DNA from: Planococcus sp. PAMC 21323
GTDB lineage: Bacteria > Bacillota > Bacilli > Bacillales_A > Planococcaceae
Direction: 5' to 3'
Length of the DNA stretch: 64,000 nucleotides
NCBI RefSeq assembly: GCF_000785555.1
Contig: NZ_CP009129.1
Span: 2,108,001-2,172,000, forward strand
Part shown: positions 1 through 8,422 of the stretch, one piece after another
How positions within the stretch are numbered: position 1 is the first letter of the stretch
How the letters are laid out: every line of letters starts with the position of its first letter
Position numbers and translations under genes: made by a program
Notes under the pieces: model-generated
What the model was told of the DNA's origin: nothing
Databases searched by the model: none
The model's input: only the letters and a program-made list of their open reading frames with translations

Positions 1-506
1 GCAGCGTTACGAAGAATATTCATCGCCGAACGAACTGTTGAATTTTTAGGAATCGCAACAAATTCAGTGGTCATGATTGACCCGGCTGTATATTCCTCGT
101 AATGAAGCAAGTCTTTAATTTGCTGAGCTGATTCTTTGTCCATAATGGTTAAATAGCTTGCAACTTGTTCTTTAGTTAATTCGTTTAAAACGTCAACCGC
201 GTCATCTGTATACATATACGACAGTAAATCTGCAGCATAACGAGCATCCATTTCGCGGAATAAATCTTCGTAGTCGTCATCGTCTAATTCAATTGCTTCA
301 AATAAATCTGCCATCTCTTTAGGAGAGAGATACTGATACAGCAATTGCCTTGTTTCGGAATCAGCCTTTTCATAAAAACTTGCTTGGTCGTATGGATGGT
401 GTGATAGGAATTCTTCACGGAAATCTTTGACGTCTCCGCGTATAAGCATTTCAGCAAATAAAGCTTCGTTTAACTCTTCGTCCCGTACTACTTTTTCGTC
501 CATCAT
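1..506 (-). CDS. mgtE: Magnesium transporter MgtE, N-terminal part (cut by window edge)
   Basis: Only the first 168 codons are present; the rest lies before base 1. The translation begins MMDEKVVRDEE and is an acidic, helical MgtE_N domain (about residues 20-130). It then enters the first CBS domain, where the hallmark TAGSIMTTEFVAIP appears. In the family these cytosolic domains sense Mg2+ and gate a membrane channel whose five helices would be encoded outside the window. The start is ATG-ATG after a GGAGGGAG ribosome site at about 511-518. The gene diverges from prpE with about 100 bp between them, too short for a full M-box riboswitch. Identification is firm; completeness of the gene cannot be judged. 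Confidence 0.9.
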   Translation of the reverse strand, partial: MMDEKVVRDEELNEALFAEMLIRGDVKDFREEFLSHHPYDQASFYEKADSETRQLLYQYLSPKEMADLFEAIELDDDDYEDLFREMDARYAADLLSYMYTDDAVDVLNELTKEQVASYLTIMDKESAQQIKDLLHYEEYTAGSIMTTEFVAIPKNSTVRSAMNILRNA

Positions 507-607
507 GTATACTCCCTCCTTTCGAAGTTCTTCTAGGCTTGCTATAGTAGTCTATACGTTACACGATGGTTATGTATAGTAAATTTTTAAACAAAGAGGT
601 GTGTAAG

Positions 608-1345
608 ATGAAATTTGATATTATTGGAGATATTCATGGGTGTTATCAAGAGTTACTGCTACTCATCGAAAAATTAGGTTACCAAAAAAATGGACCGATT
701 TTCGTTCATCCTGATAATAGGAACCTGGCTTTTGTTGGTGATGCAACAGACCGCGGTCCGGAATCATTAAATGTATTGCGCTTATTATTCGCATTACAAG
801 ACGAAGGCATTCTCTATTATTCTCCAGGAAATCATTGCAATAAACTTTACCGTTTTTTTAAAGGACATCAGGTTCAATTAGCTCACGGGCTAGAAATGAC
901 TGTAGCTGAATGGGAACAATTGCCTCAGGTGGAAAAACAGCAATTCAAAAAGCGCTACATCCAATTTTATGAGCAACTCCCGCATTACCAGCAGTTTGAT
1001 AATGATTTAATCATTGCTCATGCTGGCCTAAAAGCCGAAATGATTGGACAACCACTGAGTAAAGGCATTGCCGTATTTGTACTATACGGCGATACTACAG
1101 GGAAATTCCACGCTAACGGTCGACCTGTCCGGCGCAATTGGGCTAAGTCTTATAAAGGGAACAAATGGGTTGTGTATGGCCATACACCAACTCCAGAGCC
1201 TTATATTATTAACAATACGGTTAATATCGATACCGGTTGTGTTTTTGGTGGTGCACTCAGCGCATTTCGTTTTCCCGAAAAAAACATCGTTTCTGTATCT
1301 TCTTTGCAACCCTATCAGCCTGATCGCTTTTATATTTACGATTAA
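608..1345 (+). CDS. prpE: Bis(5'-nucleosyl)-tetraphosphatase PrpE (calcineurin-like phosphatase)
   Basis: This 245-residue cytosolic metallophosphoesterase is expected to hydrolyse Ap4A-type dinucleotides. Metal-binding motifs are visible in order: GDIHGC at residues 7-12, GDATDRGP at 44-51, GNHCNK at 74-79, a HAGL motif and YGHTP. Length equals the Bacillus PrpE family (about 244). The ATG at 608 is chosen over an in-frame one at 566 because AAAGAGGTG (593-601) lies seven bases upstream and MKFDIIGDIHGC is the usual N-terminus. Its stop overlaps that of the convergent pseudouridine synthase. In B. subtilis the same cluster (yjbM-nadK-yjbO-prpE) occurs, but prpE there is co-directional, so orientation differs here. 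Confidence 0.9.
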   Translation: MKFDIIGDIHGCYQELLLLIEKLGYQKNGPIFVHPDNRNLAFVGDATDRGPESLNVLRLLFALQDEGILYYSPGNHCNKLYRFFKGHQVQLAHGLEMTVAEWEQLPQVEKQQFKKRYIQFYEQLPHYQQFDNDLIIAHAGLKAEMIGQPLSKGIAVFVLYGDTTGKFHANGRPVRRNWAKSYKGNKWVVYGHTPTPEPYIINNTVNIDTGCVFGGALSAFRFPEKNIVSVSSLQPYQPDRFYIYD

Positions 1346-2226
1346 ACTAAAGATTGCATATCATCATTTAATGCTGAATGAAAAATAAGCGGTCTTCCTG
1401 AAACCGGATGAATCAACTCGAGTTCTGTGCAATGTAAAGCTTGACGATTCACCAAATCCCGTTTGCCGCCGTACAAATCGTCACCAACTAAAGGATGACC
1501 AATATGAGCTAAATGAACCCGTATCTGATGTGTCCTGCCCGTATTCAATTGCAATGATACGTGCGCGTATGCTTTAAGATTCTGAAGTACACGCACGTGC
1601 GTTTCTGCAAACTGTCCATCATCACGTACTTCTCGCTCGATAATGCTGTTGCTTTTCCGTCCGATCGGAGCCGTTATCGTAAATTCGGGTTTGTCGATTT
1701 GGCCATGAACTAGTGCTTCATACCGTCGTTTCATCTTTTTTTCTTGCTGTTGTTGAGAAATCATATGATGAATATGGCGGTTTTTTGCAATGCAAACAAG
1801 TCCCGAAGTATCTCGGTCAAGTCGAGTTGCAATATGCAAAGTAGAAGGAATTCCATTGTCATTAAAATGTTTTGCGACAATATTCGCTAAGCTGCCAAAA
1901 GGATGCTCGCGAGACGGAATGGTGTTTTGTAGCGGTGGCTTTTCCACTATGAGCAACACTTCATCCTCGTACACAATTTCTAAATGCCCATCTTCTGCAA
2001 GTAAGCCCTTGCCATGTTCCTCGTTCGGAAAAATAACGGTTACAGCATCGCCTTTTTCTAGGATATGCCTAACCGTCACTTCTTGATCATTAACTAAAAT
2101 CTGACCACCGCCATATTTAACAGAGGCTAGCGTCCGTTTTGAAATACCCCAAGCTCCTAACGCTTCGCGCAGCATGCCTGGATATTCAGCGGTGTATGTT
2201 AATTGAAAAGGCTTCATCTTATTCAC
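1342..2226 (-). CDS. RluD-family RNA pseudouridine synthase (YjbO-like)
   Basis: The product has up to 294 residues. An S4-like RNA-binding segment (about 1-70) precedes the RluA/RluD catalytic domain. The catalytic motif RLDRDTSG is at 135-142, with D137 as the presumed nucleophile that isomerises uridine in r[22 protein letters not shown] follows towards the C-terminus. The gene follows nadK with a GTGA overlap at 2223-2226, which suggests translational coupling from GTG. An ATG three codons in (2217) is an alternative start; neither has a strong RBS. The RNA target is unknown from sequence. It lies last in the relQ-nadK-rlu operon. Confidence 0.88.
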   Translation of the reverse strand: MNKMKPFQLTYTAEYPGMLREALGAWGISKRTLASVKYGGGQILVNDQEVTVRHILEKGDAVTVIFPNEEHGKGLLAEDGHLEIVYEDEVLLIVEKPPLQNTIPSREHPFGSLANIVAKHFNDNGIPSTLHIATRLDRDTSGLVCIAKNRHIHHMISQQQQEKKMKRRYEALVHGQIDKPEFTITAPIGRKSNSIIEREVRDDGQFAETHVRVLQNLKAYAHVSLQLNTGRTHQIRVHLAHIGHPLVGDDLYGGKRDLVNRQALHCTELELIHPVSGRPLIFHSALNDDMQSLV

Positions 2227-3029
2227 TCTGAGAGCTCACTGTCGATAAAGGAATCATGAACTCGCTGCCAGAATGGAAATGCACGGAAACGAGCAAAGCG
2301 AACTTTTTCGTCAGCCACTCTATATTCGATTGATTTTACGTCTTTATGAAGCAATTGCAGATGATCAACTGTTACCATAAAGTCAGGAGCTTTAACTGGT
2401 CGTAATGCACATCTGTGATGAGCAGGCAAAACTAATGGCGATCCAACTGTTCGGAAAACCCGGTTGTTAATAGATGCCATCTCCGTTAATTGCATAGCTT
2501 GTAATGATGGGTGAATAATTGCTCCGCCTAGTGCTTTATTATAAGCTGTACTGCCGGAAGGAGTTGACATGCACAGACCATCTCCTCTAAACCGTTCAAA
2601 ATGACTTTCGTTTAAAAAGACATCCATTACCAAAGTAACGTCAGGTGATTTAACAGTAGACTCATTTAAAGCTAAGTAAACCGCAGGCTCGTCTAAGTTT
2701 TGATAGTGAATACTCACTTCTAGCAATGGATACTCGATAACTTCATATTCTTTCTTTGCGATAGACAAGACGAGTTTTTCAATTTCGATTGGTTTCCAAT
2801 CGGCATAAAACCCTAAATGACCAGTATGTATTCCTACAAAGGCCACATCCGCTAGTTTTTCACTGTATTTATGGAAAGCGTGAAGTAAAGTTCCGTCCCC
2901 GCCAATCGACAACACAACGTCTGGAGATTCCTCATTCCATTCCATGCCAAAATCTTCTAAGTAATCCTTTGCAGTGGCCATCAATTCATTGGATAATTTG
3001 TCTGTCCTCGATATGATATGAAATTTCAT
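2223..3029 (-). CDS. nadK: NAD kinase
   Basis: This 268-residue cytosolic NAD kinase phosphorylates NAD+ to NADP+. The diphosphate-binding GGDGT motif is at residues 43-47, and the conserved NE pair (LNESTVKS) is at 122-123. A glycine-rich [12 protein letters not shown] segment follows. Length matches the NadK/PpnKA family. The start overlaps the relQ stop by 4 bp (ATGA type), and the stop overlaps the pseudouridine synthase start. relQ, nadK and the synthase are therefore probably one transcript. Pairing alarmone synthesis with NADP supply is conserved in Bacillales. Confidence 0.95.
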   Translation of the reverse strand: MKFHIISRTDKLSNELMATAKDYLEDFGMEWNEESPDVVLSIGGDGTLLHAFHKYSEKLADVAFVGIHTGHLGFYADWKPIEIEKLVLSIAKKEYEVIEYPLLEVSIHYQNLDEPAVYLALNESTVKSPDVTLVMDVFLNESHFERFRGDGLCMSTPSGSTAYNKALGGAIIHPSLQAMQLTEMASINNRVFRTVGSPLVLPAHHRCALRPVKAPDFMVTVDHLQLLHKDVKSIEYRVADEKVRFARFRAFPFWQRVHDSFIDSELSE

Positions 3030-3703
3030 CGCTCTGTTCGACCTCCCTCTCTATCGTTTCGAAAATGTGTTCCAGGTGAGTCTTTAAACTCAGTGAAATA
3101 AGCTTGCGCTTCTTGTATTTCATCCCGTATTTGAGACATTTCTTCGTCTAACTGGAATGCCGCTTCTGCAGCACGTTGAAGCCTATTTTTTATCTCTTCT
3201 GGAAAAACACCTTTATATTTATAATTCAAGGAATGCTCAATTGAAGCCCAAAAATTCATCGCTAATGTGCGGATTTGAATTTCAGCTAAAATTAACTGCT
3301 CGCCATTAATTGTTTGAACAGGATATTCCACAATCACATGATACGAGCGATAGCCGCTTTGTTTTTCGTTCGAAATATAATCTTTTTCTTCAACAATCCG
3401 CAAATCTTTTCGCTGCTTTAACAAGCCAACTACCGTCTCAATATCTCCAACAAACTGACACATCATTCGAATTCCTGCGATGTCTTGCAATTGATATGCT
3501 AGTTTTTCAGAAGGTTCAAATGAAATGCCTTTTTCTAATGTTTTATCATAAATACTAGCCAATGGTTTGACGCGTCCTGTCACAAATTCGATTGGTGAAT
3601 TTGTGTTGTCATTTTCAAATTGACCTCGCATTCCTTTAAACTTTATCTTTAATTCATCTACTGCCTGTTTGTATGGCGCTAAAAACCGATTCCATTGACC
3701 CAT
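3026..3703 (-). CDS. relQ: Small alarmone synthetase RelQ (GTP pyrophosphokinase)
   Basis: A 225-residue single-domain (p)ppGpp synthetase without the hydrolase, TGS and ACT domains of full-length Rel. Synthetase motifs are visible: [12 protein letters not shown] near the N-terminus, [23 protein letters not shown], and the EIQIRT segment followed by [14 protein letters not shown]. It transfers pyrophosphate from ATP to GDP or GTP in the stringent response. In the family it is a tetramer allosterically activated by pppGpp. It heads the relQ-nadK-rlu cluster and overlaps nadK by 4 bp. The C-terminus is about 14 residues longer than B. subtilis YjbM and rich in Arg, Asp and Gly. Confidence 0.94.
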   Translation of the reverse strand: MGQWNRFLAPYKQAVDELKIKFKGMRGQFENDNTNSPIEFVTGRVKPLASIYDKTLEKGISFEPSEKLAYQLQDIAGIRMMCQFVGDIETVVGLLKQRKDLRIVEEKDYISNEKQSGYRSYHVIVEYPVQTINGEQLILAEIQIRTLAMNFWASIEHSLNYKYKGVFPEEIKNRLQRAAEAAFQLDEEMSQIRDEIQEAQAYFTEFKDSPGTHFRNDREGGRTER

Positions 3704-3721
3704 CTCAAGTCCTCCTCACTT

Positions 3722-4114
3722 CTAGTAAGATCGTGAAGCAAGTGCCTCATGAAATGTTTGCTCTACCGCAGTACGAAATTCTTCGCCATAATTGTCATTA
3801 CCTTCAATATTATCCACGAGCATCAGTAATTCCTCGTGGAACTCTGACAGTGGCATAATTTGTTTGCCCCATTTTAAAAGTGGAACGTTTTTCATTTCGA
3901 GCGCATTGGTCATCGCTGGCCATGTATGTATCGGAAATTGAACATATATATAATCCGTACCCGTGTCTAATAAATAAACAAATGCTTTTTTATCGGAATC
4001 TGTAAGCATTTGACCAGCTGCCTCAAGCGCCTCTGTCGGTTCATTTTCTTCGATGATAAACTCGATTTCATTATTCGTAATTTTAGTTGTATTTACTGCA
4101 ACCAATTTATGCAA
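3722..4114 (-). CDS. Conserved hypothetical protein, YjbL/UPF0738-like
   Basis: A 130-residue acidic soluble protein with no signal peptide or membrane segment. I assign it to the YjbL (UPF0738) group mainly because it sits between the CYTH gene and relQ exactly as in B. subtilis, and its size and character fit. Its function is unknown. It is preceded by AGGAAGG and an ATG at 4114, and it ends 18 bp before relQ, so it probably shares the relQ transcript. No catalytic motif is apparent. Confidence 0.7.
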   Translation of the reverse strand: MHKLVAVNTTKITNNEIEFIIEENEPTEALEAAGQMLTDSDKKAFVYLLDTGTDYIYVQFPIHTWPAMTNALEMKNVPLLKWGKQIMPLSEFHEELLMLVDNIEGNDNYGEEFRTAVEQTFHEALASRSY

Positions 4115-4225
4115 ATCGAACCTTCCTTTCTAGCTTCTTAATAATGATATTTTACCACAGCTCTGTCATTCGTTGCAGTTTGCGCTGAACTATCCGATAA
4201 TGAAATTACTAGAGAGGTGCTTCCA

Positions 4226-4816
4226 ATGACAAAAGAACTCGAAATTGAATTTAAAAACATGTTAACCAAAAAAGAATATAGCCGTTTATTAGAGGATTTT
4301 TCCGATTCTCATAACGGACCTGTTACACAACACAACCATTACTTTGATACCCCTGATTTTCAATTAAAAAAACAGTTGAGTGCACTTCGTATTCGCAATA
4401 AAAACGAGCGCTTTGAATGCACATTAAAAATCCCTGCTCCTATCGGTCATTACGAAATTACTGATCCCTTAACTAAAGAACAGGCACAAAGCATGCTGAC
4501 ATTAACAAGCTTTGATGCAACGGAAGTATCAGAAGCCCTTTTGAAACTCGATGTTTCTCCTGAACAATTGGATCTTATTGGGACATTAACAACTCATCGC
4601 GTGGAATTTGAATTTCTTGGCGGCTTGTTGGTAATCGATCATTCCGAATACAACGGACAAGAAGATTTTGAGTTAGAATATGAAGTTACTGATGCTGAAA
4701 CCGGTCACCAACATTTTCTAAACTTCTTGAAACATCAAGAAATTCCCGAACGTCCAGCTAACAAAAAAATAGCACGTTTTATGAATTCTGCCCTAAATTC
4801 TACTAAAGACCACTAG
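4226..4816 (+). CDS. CYTH-domain protein (YjbK-like, triphosphate tunnel metalloenzyme)
   Basis: A 196-residue protein with the signature ExExK at the N-terminus (ELEIEFK, residues 4-10). Alternating basic and acidic strands typical of CYTH triphosphate tunnel enzymes follow: LRIRNKN, CTLKIP, RVEFEF, LVIDHSEYNG and FELEYEV. Family members bind metal and triphosphate substrates; the substrate here is unknown. The ATG at 4226 is preferred over the in-frame GTG at 4217 because AGAGAGGTG (4211-4219) is then a correctly spaced RBS. It is transcribed divergently from yjbL and relQ and lies upstream of the haemoglobin and spxH genes. Confidence 0.85.
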   Translation: MTKELEIEFKNMLTKKEYSRLLEDFSDSHNGPVTQHNHYFDTPDFQLKKQLSALRIRNKNERFECTLKIPAPIGHYEITDPLTKEQAQSMLTLTSFDATEVSEALLKLDVSPEQLDLIGTLTTHRVEFEFLGGLLVIDHSEYNGQEDFELEYEVTDAETGHQHFLNFLKHQEIPERPANKKIARFMNSALNSTKDH

Positions 4817-4913
4817 TTTTTTATCCTATTCTTCCCATGTCATCAATCGATTTGTTTGAGATATTCGAGATCCGTTGGTAGAATGAATTTACAGCTAAAG
4901 CAAAGGAGACACG

Positions 4914-5315
4914 ATGATGACTGGAAAACCGATTATTCCGTACGATGAGATTGGTGCGGAAACATTATCACAGTTAGTCGACGCATTTTATGCTCGCGTA
5001 GCGGCACATCCAAAGCTGCAGCCTATTTTTCCAAATGACCTTTCAGAAACCGCCCGTAAACAAAAACAATTTTTAACTCAATATTTAGGTGGTCCGAATA
5101 TTTATTCAGAAGAACATGGACACCCGAGACTAAGAGCTAGACATAACCCATTCGCTATCACACCAACCAGAGCTCAAGCTTGGTTAGAGTGTATGAGTGA
5201 AGCAATGGATGAAGTGGGACTAAGCGGGAAATTCCGTGAAACCTTATTCAACCGACTCGTTTTAACTGCCCATCACATGGTCAACGAGTCTGATAGTGAG
5301 GAGGAGTTGGAGTGA
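4914..5315 (+). CDS. Group II truncated haemoglobin (YjbI-like)
   Basis: A 133-residue globin of the truncated type. It starts YDEIGAETLSQLVDAFYARV, the helix-B region of this family, with HPKLQPIFP next. A GGPNIYSEEHGHPRLRARHNPFAI block follows and contains the likely proximal histidine. Expected role: O2 or NO binding in the cytosol. AAAGGAG (4902-4908) precedes the ATG-ATG at 4914/4917. Its TGA overlaps the GTG start of spxH, so the two are translationally coupled. B. subtilis has yjbI-yjbH as neighbours too, which links a haem redox sensor or detoxifier to Spx control. Confidence 0.9.
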   Translation: MMTGKPIIPYDEIGAETLSQLVDAFYARVAAHPKLQPIFPNDLSETARKQKQFLTQYLGGPNIYSEEHGHPRLRARHNPFAITPTRAQAWLECMSEAMDEVGLSGKFRETLFNRLVLTAHHMVNESDSEEELE

Positions 5316-6109
5316 ACAACTTAGATTTGGTTGAAGCAGTTCACGAACCTGTGAATACTTTCAAACCAATGGAACTGTATGTCTTTGTAGATCCCTTAAA
5401 CCCAGATTGTTGGGAAATGCAGGGTGTCATCCGGAAATTGCAAATCGAATATGGTCATTATTTTTCTATGCGTATTGTACTAAGCACGCAATTATTAAAT
5501 TTAAACAAAACCATTCTATCTGCAAATATAGATACTGAGAATTTGACTCATCCTGTCTTGCCTTCTGTTGCCATCAAAGCAGCAGAGCTTCAAGGAAAAC
5601 GTTCAGGAAATCGTTTCTTGCACAAATTGCAGGAACATTTATTTCTTCAATCAAAAGATGTTTCTTCTTATAGCGTTTTGTTAGAAATCGCGGAAGAGGC
5701 AAATCTTGATCAAGAAGAGTTTAAATCGGACTTCCATTCTGTACATACCGCAAAAGCGTTCCAATGCGATTTACAGATTACCCGTGAAATGGAGATTAAC
5801 GAAGTGCCGAGCATCGTCTTTTTTAACGAATGCATTGAAGATGAAGGTGTAAAAGTATCCGGACTTTATTCATACGATGTGTACCAAACGATTTTACAGG
5901 AGATGATGGGAGAAGAAAGCTTGAATCGTCAAACTCCACCTCCTTTAGATGATCTTTTCACCAAATATACGACAATGGCTACGAGAGAAATTGCTTCTAT
6001 ATATAATATTTCTGAACAAACAGCAGAGTGCGAACTGAAAAAACAAGTATTACAACAAAAAATAGAACGCATTTCCATGGCAAAGGAAACTTTATGGAAA
6101 GCAAAATAA
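5312..6109 (+). CDS. spxH: ClpXP adaptor SpxH (YjbH), DsbA-like fold
   Basis: A 265-residue thioredoxin/DsbA-superfamily adaptor that in Firmicutes delivers Spx to ClpXP. The N-terminal part reads ELYVFVDPLNPDCW. Here N30-P-D-C33 replaces the CxxC of typical homologues, so only the second cysteine remains. A helical insert and a C-terminal coiled region (EIASIYNISEQTAECELKK) follow. The start is GTG at 5312, overlapping the haemoglobin stop, with GAGGAG five bases upstream. A strong terminator follows at 6105-6145. The partner spxA is in this window at 10.5-10.9 kb. Confidence 0.88.
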   Translation: MNNLDLVEAVHEPVNTFKPMELYVFVDPLNPDCWEMQGVIRKLQIEYGHYFSMRIVLSTQLLNLNKTILSANIDTENLTHPVLPSVAIKAAELQGKRSGNRFLHKLQEHLFLQSKDVSSYSVLLEIAEEANLDQEEFKSDFHSVHTAKAFQCDLQITREMEINEVPSIVFFNECIEDEGVKVSGLYSYDVYQTILQEMMGEESLNRQTPPPLDDLFTKYTTMATREIASIYNISEQTAECELKKQVLQQKIERISMAKETLWKAK

Positions 6110-6145
6110 CCTATCTCCCAGTTTTGGGAGATAGGTTATTTTTTT
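6105..6145 (+). terminator. Rho-independent terminator after spxH
   Basis: A perfect 16-bp stem (AATAACCTATCTCCCA and its complement, loop GTTT) is followed by a run of T. It begins within the last codons of spxH. Confidence 0.92.
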
Positions 6146-6177
6146 ATGGCTTATATATAGGGAGCAAATTGGCTTTC

Positions 6178-6267
6178 GACAGTATTTTTCGAATCTGGAC
6201 AGTATCTTGCGTGATTTCGACAGTATTTGACCGATTCGGACAGTATCCGAGCCAACATGGACAGTAT
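6178..6267. repeat. Five phased copies of GACAGTAT
   Basis: GACAGTAT occurs at 6178-6185, 6198-6205, 6219-6226, 6239-6246 and 6260-6267. Start-to-start spacing is 20, 21, 20 and 21 bp, which is two helical turns. The base before each copy is C or G (CGACAGTAT or GGACAGTAT). The intervening 12-13 bases are not conserved. Confidence 0.85.
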
Positions 6268-6296
6268 ATCCAATAATTGGATAATCAACACAAAAT

Positions 6297-6330
6297 GAAA
6301 GACGCCTTCCACGTCCGGAAGGCGTCTTTC
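6297..6330. terminator. Perfect 14-bp hairpin downstream of the phased repeats
   Basis: GAAAGACGCCTTCC pairs with GGAAGGCGTCTTTC around a 6-base loop. Neither strand has a strong T-run, so it is either a weak bidirectional terminator or a structural element. Confidence 0.55.
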
Positions 6331-6356
6331 TATATTACACAAAGGGGATGGGAGAA

Positions 6357-6413
6357 ATGTTCACGCTCAAACAAAGGGGTGTATGTTTGTATGTGATTTA
6401 TTTCACAACATAA
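6357..6413 (+). CDS. Possible 18-residue leader or small peptide
   Basis: A very strong ribosome site (AAAGGGGATGGGAG, 6341-6354) is followed after two bases by an ATG at 6357. The 18-codon ORF encodes MFTLKQRGVCLYVIYFTT and stops TAA at 6411. No longer gene follows on this strand, so if translated it is a stand-alone peptide or part of a small RNA. The last codons overlap a TGTGA-N6-TCACA palindrome. The function is unknown, and a coincidental RBS cannot be excluded. Confidence 0.4.
   Translation: MFTLKQRGVCLYVIYFTT
6391..6408. promoter_or_regulatory. Rex- or Fnr-like palindrome TGTGA-N6-TCACA
   Basis: The 18-mer ATGTGATTTATTTCACAA contains TGTGA-N6-TCACA, which fits Fnr/CRP-type consensus. 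It also matches the Rex consensus TTGTGAA-N4-TTCACAA at all but two positions. Both regulators report redox or oxygen state. The target promoter is not obvious; pepF lies beyond a terminator on the other strand. Confidence 0.4.
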
Positions 6414-6518
6414 TCTTATCACGGAATAATAGTTAAATCAATAATTCACAAGTTGTTTCACAAATTTGTCATAATTGCTTATTCCTCTTACCTTCTTTCT
6501 CAACCAACAATTATCTTG

Positions 6519-6565
6519 GTATAACAAAAGAAACAACCTTAAGTAGGTTGTTTCTTTTGTTATAC
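6519..6565. terminator. Bidirectional terminator, pepF end
   Basis: A perfect 21-bp inverted repeat (GTATAACAAAAGAAACAACCT and complement) surrounds a 5-base loop, with T-rich 3' arms on both strands. It lies immediately after the pepF stop and also closes any rightward transcript from 6.3 kb. Confidence 0.85.
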
Positions 6566-6568
6566 GCT

Positions 6569-8377
6569 TTAGTTATTCAATAAAAGCTTTTCTAGTTCAT
6601 TTAATTTTTCTTCAAAAACCATACATGCTTCTTCAATTGCTTTCGACTGTGTCATGTCGACACCCGCTTTTTTCAACACTTCAATCGGATAATCTGAGCT
6701 TCCCGCTTTCAAAAACTCATTGATGTAACGATCGACTGCAGGTTGTCCTTCTTCAAGGATTCCTTTACTTAGTGCCGTCGCAGCACTAAACCCTGTTGCG
6801 TATTGGAAGACGTAATAATTATAGTAAAAGTGTGGAATACGTGCCCACTCCATCCCAATTTCTTCGTCGGACACTACATCAGGTCCATAATATTTTTGGT
6901 TTAGTTGATAATAAACTTCGGTTAAACGATCTGCTGTTAATGCTTCCCCGTCTTGGTCCATTTTGTGAATCAAGTGTTCGAACTCTGCAAACATTGTTTG
7001 GCGGAATACGGTTCCGCGGAAGCCATCTAACCAATTGTTTAATAAATAAATGCGCTCCTGGTCATCATCGGTAGCTTTTACCATGTATTCATTTAATAAA
7101 GCTTCATTTGTCGTTGATGCAACTTCTGCAACAAATATTGAATAATCACCATAAACATATGGCTGATTTTTTCGTGTGTAATAACTATGGACACTATGTC
7201 CAAACTCATGTGCCAATGTAAACAAATTGTTTACATTATCTTGCCAGTTCATCAAAATATATGGATTAGTTCCATACGCACCTGATGAATAAGCTCCACT
7301 GCGTTTGCCTTTGTTTTCTTTCACATCTACCCAGCGATTGTCGATGCCTTCTTTAACAATCCCTACATACTCCTCACCTAAAGCTTCAAGGCCATTAAGC
7401 ATGACGCCTGTCGCTTTTTCGTATGGCATTTCCATTTTTACTTCTGGAACTAACGGTGTGTGTAAGTCCCACATATGAACTTTATCGAGACCCAGTACTT
7501 TTTTGCGCAAAGCTGAATAGCGGTGCAATAGATGAAGATTTTTATTAACCGTTTCAACCAAATTATCATAAACTGCTTCTGGAATATGATCGTCCGCTAA
7601 AGCCGCCTGACGTGCCGAGTCAAATTTGCGAATACGAGCATTTACATTATCACGTTTGATGTTTCCAGATAAAGTCGATGCAAACGTATTGCGGAATTTT
7701 CCATAAGTCGCGTAAACTGCTTTAAATGCATCTTCACGCACACGGCGGTCGTTGCCTTCAAGGAAACGGATATAATTGCCGTGCGTAATTTGGACTTTCT
7801 CACCTGACTCATCTTCGATTTCTGGAAATTCAAGATCCGCATTATTTAACATACCGAAAGTTTCTGATGATGCTTGGCTTACTTCAGATAATTGAGCTAA
7901 TAACGATTCTTGCTCTGCAGGTAAAACATGCGGACGCATTAAGTTTAATTCTTCAAGAGCTTGTTTATATAAGCCTAACCCTTCATGACTCGCTACGTAT
8001 TCATTTAATATGGATTCTTCAATCGATAATATTTCTGGAGTCATATACGACAATCCTGCTGATACTTTAGCGAATAATGATTTAATCCGGCTATCTAGCG
8101 CCTGATATTTAGAATTAGTTGTATCCTGATCGTAACGCATATGCGAATACGTATAAAGACGTCTTAAGCGCTCTGTCAATTCATCTCGGTAAACCATTAC
8201 GTTGTAAAGCGCTTCAGCACTTTCATGCAAGGTTCCTTGGAATGACTCGGCTTTGTCGCTAAGTGCTGCGACTTCTGTAAATTCTTTCTCCCAAAGTTCA
8301 TCAGTTTCAAATATATCCTCTAACTTCCACGTTAATTCTGTTGGAACTTCTTCTCTTGTTAATACTTTCTCAGCCAT
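6569..8377 (-). CDS. pepF: Oligoendopeptidase F
   Basis: A 602-residue cytosolic M3-family zinc metallopeptidase that cleaves short peptides. The zinc motif HEFGHSVH is at about residue 390, followed by the conserved FVAEVASTTNE, whose glutamate is the third zinc ligand. Length and N-terminus (TWKLEDIFETDELWEKE) are typical of PepF. GGAGGAAAT precedes the ATG at 8377. It lies downstream of coiA as in B. subtilis (yjbG). A peptidase beside two peptide importers and the Spx/MecA proteolysis genes suggests a role in peptide turnover. Confidence 0.96.
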   Translation of the reverse strand: MAEKVLTREEVPTELTWKLEDIFETDELWEKEFTEVAALSDKAESFQGTLHESAEALYNVMVYRDELTERLRRLYTYSHMRYDQDTTNSKYQALDSRIKSLFAKVSAGLSYMTPEILSIEESILNEYVASHEGLGLYKQALEELNLMRPHVLPAEQESLLAQLSEVSQASSETFGMLNNADLEFPEIEDESGEKVQITHGNYIRFLEGNDRRVREDAFKAVYATYGKFRNTFASTLSGNIKRDNVNARIRKFDSARQAALADDHIPEAVYDNLVETVNKNLHLLHRYSALRKKVLGLDKVHMWDLHTPLVPEVKMEMPYEKATGVMLNGLEALGEEYVGIVKEGIDNRWVDVKENKGKRSGAYSSGAYGTNPYILMNWQDNVNNLFTLAHEFGHSVHSYYTRKNQPYVYGDYSIFVAEVASTTNEALLNEYMVKATDDDQERIYLLNNWLDGFRGTVFRQTMFAEFEHLIHKMDQDGEALTADRLTEVYYQLNQKYYGPDVVSDEEIGMEWARIPHFYYNYYVFQYATGFSAATALSKGILEEGQPAVDRYINEFLKAGSSDYPIEVLKKAGVDMTQSKAIEEACMVFEEKLNELEKLLLNN

Positions 8378-8422
8378 TTAATTTCCTCCTCTATCCCGTT
8401 CTTTCGGGAAACGAACTACATC

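Larger units (their letters stand above)
6110..6568. other. Structured gene-poor region between spxH and pepF
   Basis: These 459 bp hold, in order, the spxH terminator, five phased GACAGTAT repeats (6178-6267), a perfect 14-bp hairpin (6297-6330), an RBS with an 18-codon ORF (6341-6413), a TGTGA-N6-TCACA palindrome (6391-6408), an AT-rich stretch and a perfect 21-bp hairpin (6519-6565). No conventional gene fits. Confidence 0.7.

Noticed and set aside
507..607. M-box riboswitch before mgtE
   Set aside because: Only about 100 bp separate mgtE from prpE, and none of the conserved M-box sequence is visible.
6028..6342. Overlapping ORFs of 82 and 63 codons on both strands across the phased repeats
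   Set aside because: They run through the spxH terminator and the repeats, lack an RBS and show no domain. The open frames are a by-product of the repeat sequence.
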